Both the position numbers and the translations under genes were made by a program. This document shows, piece after piece, positions 61,936 to 64,000 of a stretch of 64,000 nucleotides of DNA. The first letter of the stretch is position 1, and each line of letters starts with the position of its first letter. The DNA lies in NCBI GenBank assembly GCA_965221455.1, contig OZ244890.1:2294001-2358000 (forward strand), read 5' to 3'. The notes beneath the pieces were generated by a model that searched no databases, had not been told where the DNA came from, and saw nothing but the letters and a program-made list of their open reading frames with translations. Source of the DNA: SMWN01 sp965221455. GTDB taxonomy: Bacteria; Pseudomonadota; Gammaproteobacteria; Eutrophobiales; Eutrophobiaceae.

Positions 61936-64000
61936 GTGCTGTTGCAGGGACGCAAAACCTCTTCGCCCCGGAACAATTCCGCATGTCCCGGCTGCAGGTT
62001 TTCAACTGGGGCACCTTTTCTGATGTTCACGAAATTCCGATCACAGAACAGGGCTTTCTATTTGTGGGCCGGTCGGGCGCAGGGAAATCGACGTTGCTTG
62101 ATGCCTTCTCCGCGTTGCTGGTACCGCCACGTTGGGTTGACTTCAATGCCGCGGCGCGAGAGGCGGAAAAGACAGGACGTGATCGTAACCTGGTGAGCTA
62201 TATCCGTGGCGCATGGGCGGAGCAAAAGGACGATGCCTCGGGCGAAATCGCCACACGCTACCTGCGCCCAGGGACGACTTGGTCGGCCCTGGCGCTAACC
62301 TACCGGAACGCTTTGGATCAGCATGTGGTGCTGGTGCAGCTCTTATGGTTGCGCGGGAGTGCTAACGGCGCAGGCGATGTGAAGCGCCATTTCATGATCT
62401 TCGAGCGTCCTTTTGAACTCAATGAGTTGGAGGTTTTCGGACAGTCCAATCTGGATGTGCGCAAGCTCAAACAGGCACTCGCGGATGCCTTTCATCGTAG
62501 CGAGTTCAGCTCCTATGCTGAGCGGTTTCGTCGATTGCTCGGTATCGAGAGCGAGATGGCGCTACGCCTATTGCACAAGACCCAGTCGGCCAAGAATCTC
62601 GGCGACCTCAATACATTTTTACGGGACTTCATGCTGGACAAACCGGCGACCTTCGAGGTGGCCGATCGACTGGTCAGCGAGTTTGATGAACTCAATGCGG
62701 CGCACCAGGCTGTGGTTACCGCACGTCGGCAATTGGAGACCCTGGTTCCGGCACGAGAGAAGCATCAGGAGCGAGAGTCGCTGCTGAATGAACGCAGTAG
62801 CCTGAACGAACTTCTGGCCGGAATCGATAGTTACGGTGGGCTTCGTCGTATCGATCTACTGAAAGAGCAGATCGAGCGCTTGAATATTCAGGCTGACGGT
62901 TTGCAAGGAGAGATCAGCAGGAAACAGGCAGTGCTCAACCAGCATAACGATTCCTTGCGCGAGTTAGAACGCCGGCACAGGGAGGTTGGTGGCGATCAGG
63001 TGGAGACCTGGCAAGCAGAGAAGTATGCGCTGGAGCAGCAGCGTGAGCAGTGCCTGAGAAAGCAGGGACAGGCCAAGGAAGCCTGCCGTCAACTCGACTG
63101 GGTTTTTCCGGATTCGCCCAAGCGGTTTGCCGAGCTCGTCGGTGATGCACGTCAGGAGCTTGAACGCTGGGATAGTGGCAGTAGCGAGATCCGCGAAAAG
63201 CGGGATCTGCTGGTGATCCAGAAAAAGGATACCGAGACAGCGTTTACGCAAACTGCCGGCGAGGTGAAAGCCCTGGAACGGCAGCCCTCCAATATTCCTG
63301 CGCACATGTTGGATCTGCGGCAGGAGATTGCCACGGCCATCGGCGTATCGGAGAGTGCGTTGCCCTTTATAGGTGAGCTGATCGAGGTGAAACCGGATGA
63401 GGCGCAGTGGCAAGGTGCCATCGAGCGGGTGCTACATGGCTTTGCGCTCTCTCTGCTGGTCGATGAGCGTCACTATTCCGCGCTTTCCAATCACATCAAC
63501 AGTCGCCATTTAGGGCAGCGACTGGTTTATTACCGCACGGGACAGGTAGATCGCCAGCAGGCCAGAACAGTCAGCACCGATTCAGTGGTGCTCAAGCTCA
63601 ATATCAAAGAGTGCAATCAATCTGAGTGGCTGACTACGGAGCTGCGTCGTCGGTTCGACTACGCCTGTGTCGACTCCATTCAATCCTTCCGGCGTGCAGA
63701 CCGGGCTTTGACCCGCGAGGGACAGATCAAACACAGCAAGACCCGCCACGAGAAAGATGACCGGCGGAGCATTGGTGATCGCCGCAACTGGGTGCTGGGA
63801 TTTGATAACCGTGAGAAGCTGGCGCTCTACCGCAAAGAGGCCCAGGAGCTTGCGGGGAAAATCTCTGATCTGGAGGAACGAATCAAGGCGCTTACTGACC
63901 AGGAAGGAGCGCGAGCCAAACGAGCAATCCACTGTCAGACGCTGGTCAACCTGCAATGGCAAGAGGTGGATGTTGCTCCGCTGTTGACGGGCATCGACAA
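61932..64000 (+). CDS. jetC: Wadjet SMC-like ATPase JetC (3' end outside window)
   Basis: The frame is open to the right edge; 689 residues are visible of an expected ~1100. Walker A GRSGAGKST at 46-54 within FVGRSGAGKSTLLDAFSALL, followed by helical head text and long coiled coil from about residue 230 (rich in Glu/Gln/Arg), then a hinge-like region (WQGAIERVLHGFALSLLV near 500), all as in MukB-like JetC. It extrudes DNA loops and with JetD (a topoVI-like nuclease, beyond the window) cuts small circular DNA. Confidence 0.93.
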   Translation, partial: MSAVAGTQNLFAPEQFRMSRLQVFNWGTFSDVHEIPITEQGFLFVGRSGAGKSTLLDAFSALLVPPRWVDFNAAAREAEKTGRDRNLVSYIRGAWAEQKDDASGEIATRYLRPGTTWSALALTYRNALDQHVVLVQLLWLRGSANGAGDVKRHFMIFERPFELNELEVFGQSNLDVRKLKQALADAFHRSEFSSYAERFRRLLGIESEMALRLLHKTQSAKNLGDLNTFLRDFMLDKPATFEVADRLVSEFDELNAAHQAVVTARRQLETLVPAREKHQERESLLNERSSLNELLAGIDSYGGLRRIDLLKEQIERLNIQADGLQGEISRKQAVLNQHNDSLRELERRHREVGGDQVETWQAEKYALEQQREQCLRKQGQAKEACRQLDWVFPDSPKRFAELVGDARQELERWDSGSSEIREKRDLLVIQKKDTETAFTQTAGEVKALERQPSNIPAHMLDLRQEIATAIGVSESALPFIGELIEVKPDEAQWQGAIERVLHGFALSLLVDERHYSALSNHINSRHLGQRLVYYRTGQVDRQQARTVSTDSVVLKLNIKECNQSEWLTTELRRRFDYACVDSIQSFRRADRALTREGQIKHSKTRHEKDDRRSIGDRRNWVLGFDNREKLALYRKEAQELAGKISDLEERIKALTDQEGARAKRAIHCQTLVNLQWQEVDVAPLLTGID

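Noticed and set aside
31084..64000. CRISPR array or cas genes
   Set aside because: No regularly spaced direct repeats and no Cas-like protein seen in the island.

Overview
The window joins about 31 kb of ordinary gammaproteobacterial chromosome (AT-leaning, with compact housekeeping operons) to about 33 kb of a GC-richer accessory island devoted to defence. The assignment to Gammaproteobacteria rests on lipid A, Kdo and LolA genes and on two gene strings I recall from Pseudomonas-like genomes: comEC-exbB-exbD-lpxK-trm112-kdsB-ptp with infA-bpt-aat, and trxB-ftsK-lolA with rarA-crcB-serS. I cannot name a genus.

Chromosomal part (1-31.1 kb). An envelope operon (comEC to kdsB) meets a translation/N-degron operon (aat-bpt-infA) tail to tail. 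A patchy stretch at 8-12.3 kb follows: a Tat-type histone-deacetylase-like amidohydrolase, a duplicated small membrane protein, a decayed nucleotidyltransferase with its small partner, and a chimeric pseudogene joining an alpha/beta hydrolase remnant to an AbgT transporter remnant. After that come trxB, ftsK, lolA, a P-loop protein, metA, a probable zinc (ZnuD-like) TonB receptor locus, tRNA-Thr, rimO, rarA, crcB, serS, tag, an orphan encapsulated-ferritin-like gene, a YccA/BI-1 membrane protein, a truncated tRNA-Ser copy and an intact tRNA-Ser(UGA).

Island, left part (31.1-42 kb). Next to tRNA-Ser lies a four-gene serine recombinase/DUF2924 operon joined by ATGA overlaps. Next comes a divergent locus that may be a single undescribed system: xre, an ImmA/IrrE-type metallopeptidase, a probable PD-(D/E)XK nuclease and a zinc-ribbon protein on the minus strand, and two unrecognised proteins on the plus strand. 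Both directions are driven by back-to-back near-consensus promoters with overlapping -35 boxes and a perfect 14-bp palindrome between them. An AbiE-type toxin-antitoxin pair and a deleted prophage fragment (AAA protein running into a decapitated lysozyme) complete this part.

Island, right part (42-64 kb). A minus-strand operon reads brxR (WYL)-brxF-brxC-pglX-(AlbA_2/ATPase-like gene)-brxHII-pglZ-brxA, which is BREX type 3 gene content, with a large DUF2254-like membrane protein attached at its end. Divergent from brxR runs a Wadjet operon (jetA, jetB and most of jetC; the window ends inside jetC, so jetD would lie beyond). BREX (phage defence by methylation-based discrimination) and Wadjet (SMC-like plasmid restriction) share a 151-bp control region with a promoter and inverted repeats suited to the WYL repressor. 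BREX, Wadjet, AbiE and the xre/ImmA/nuclease locus together make this a dense defence island beside a tRNA gene.
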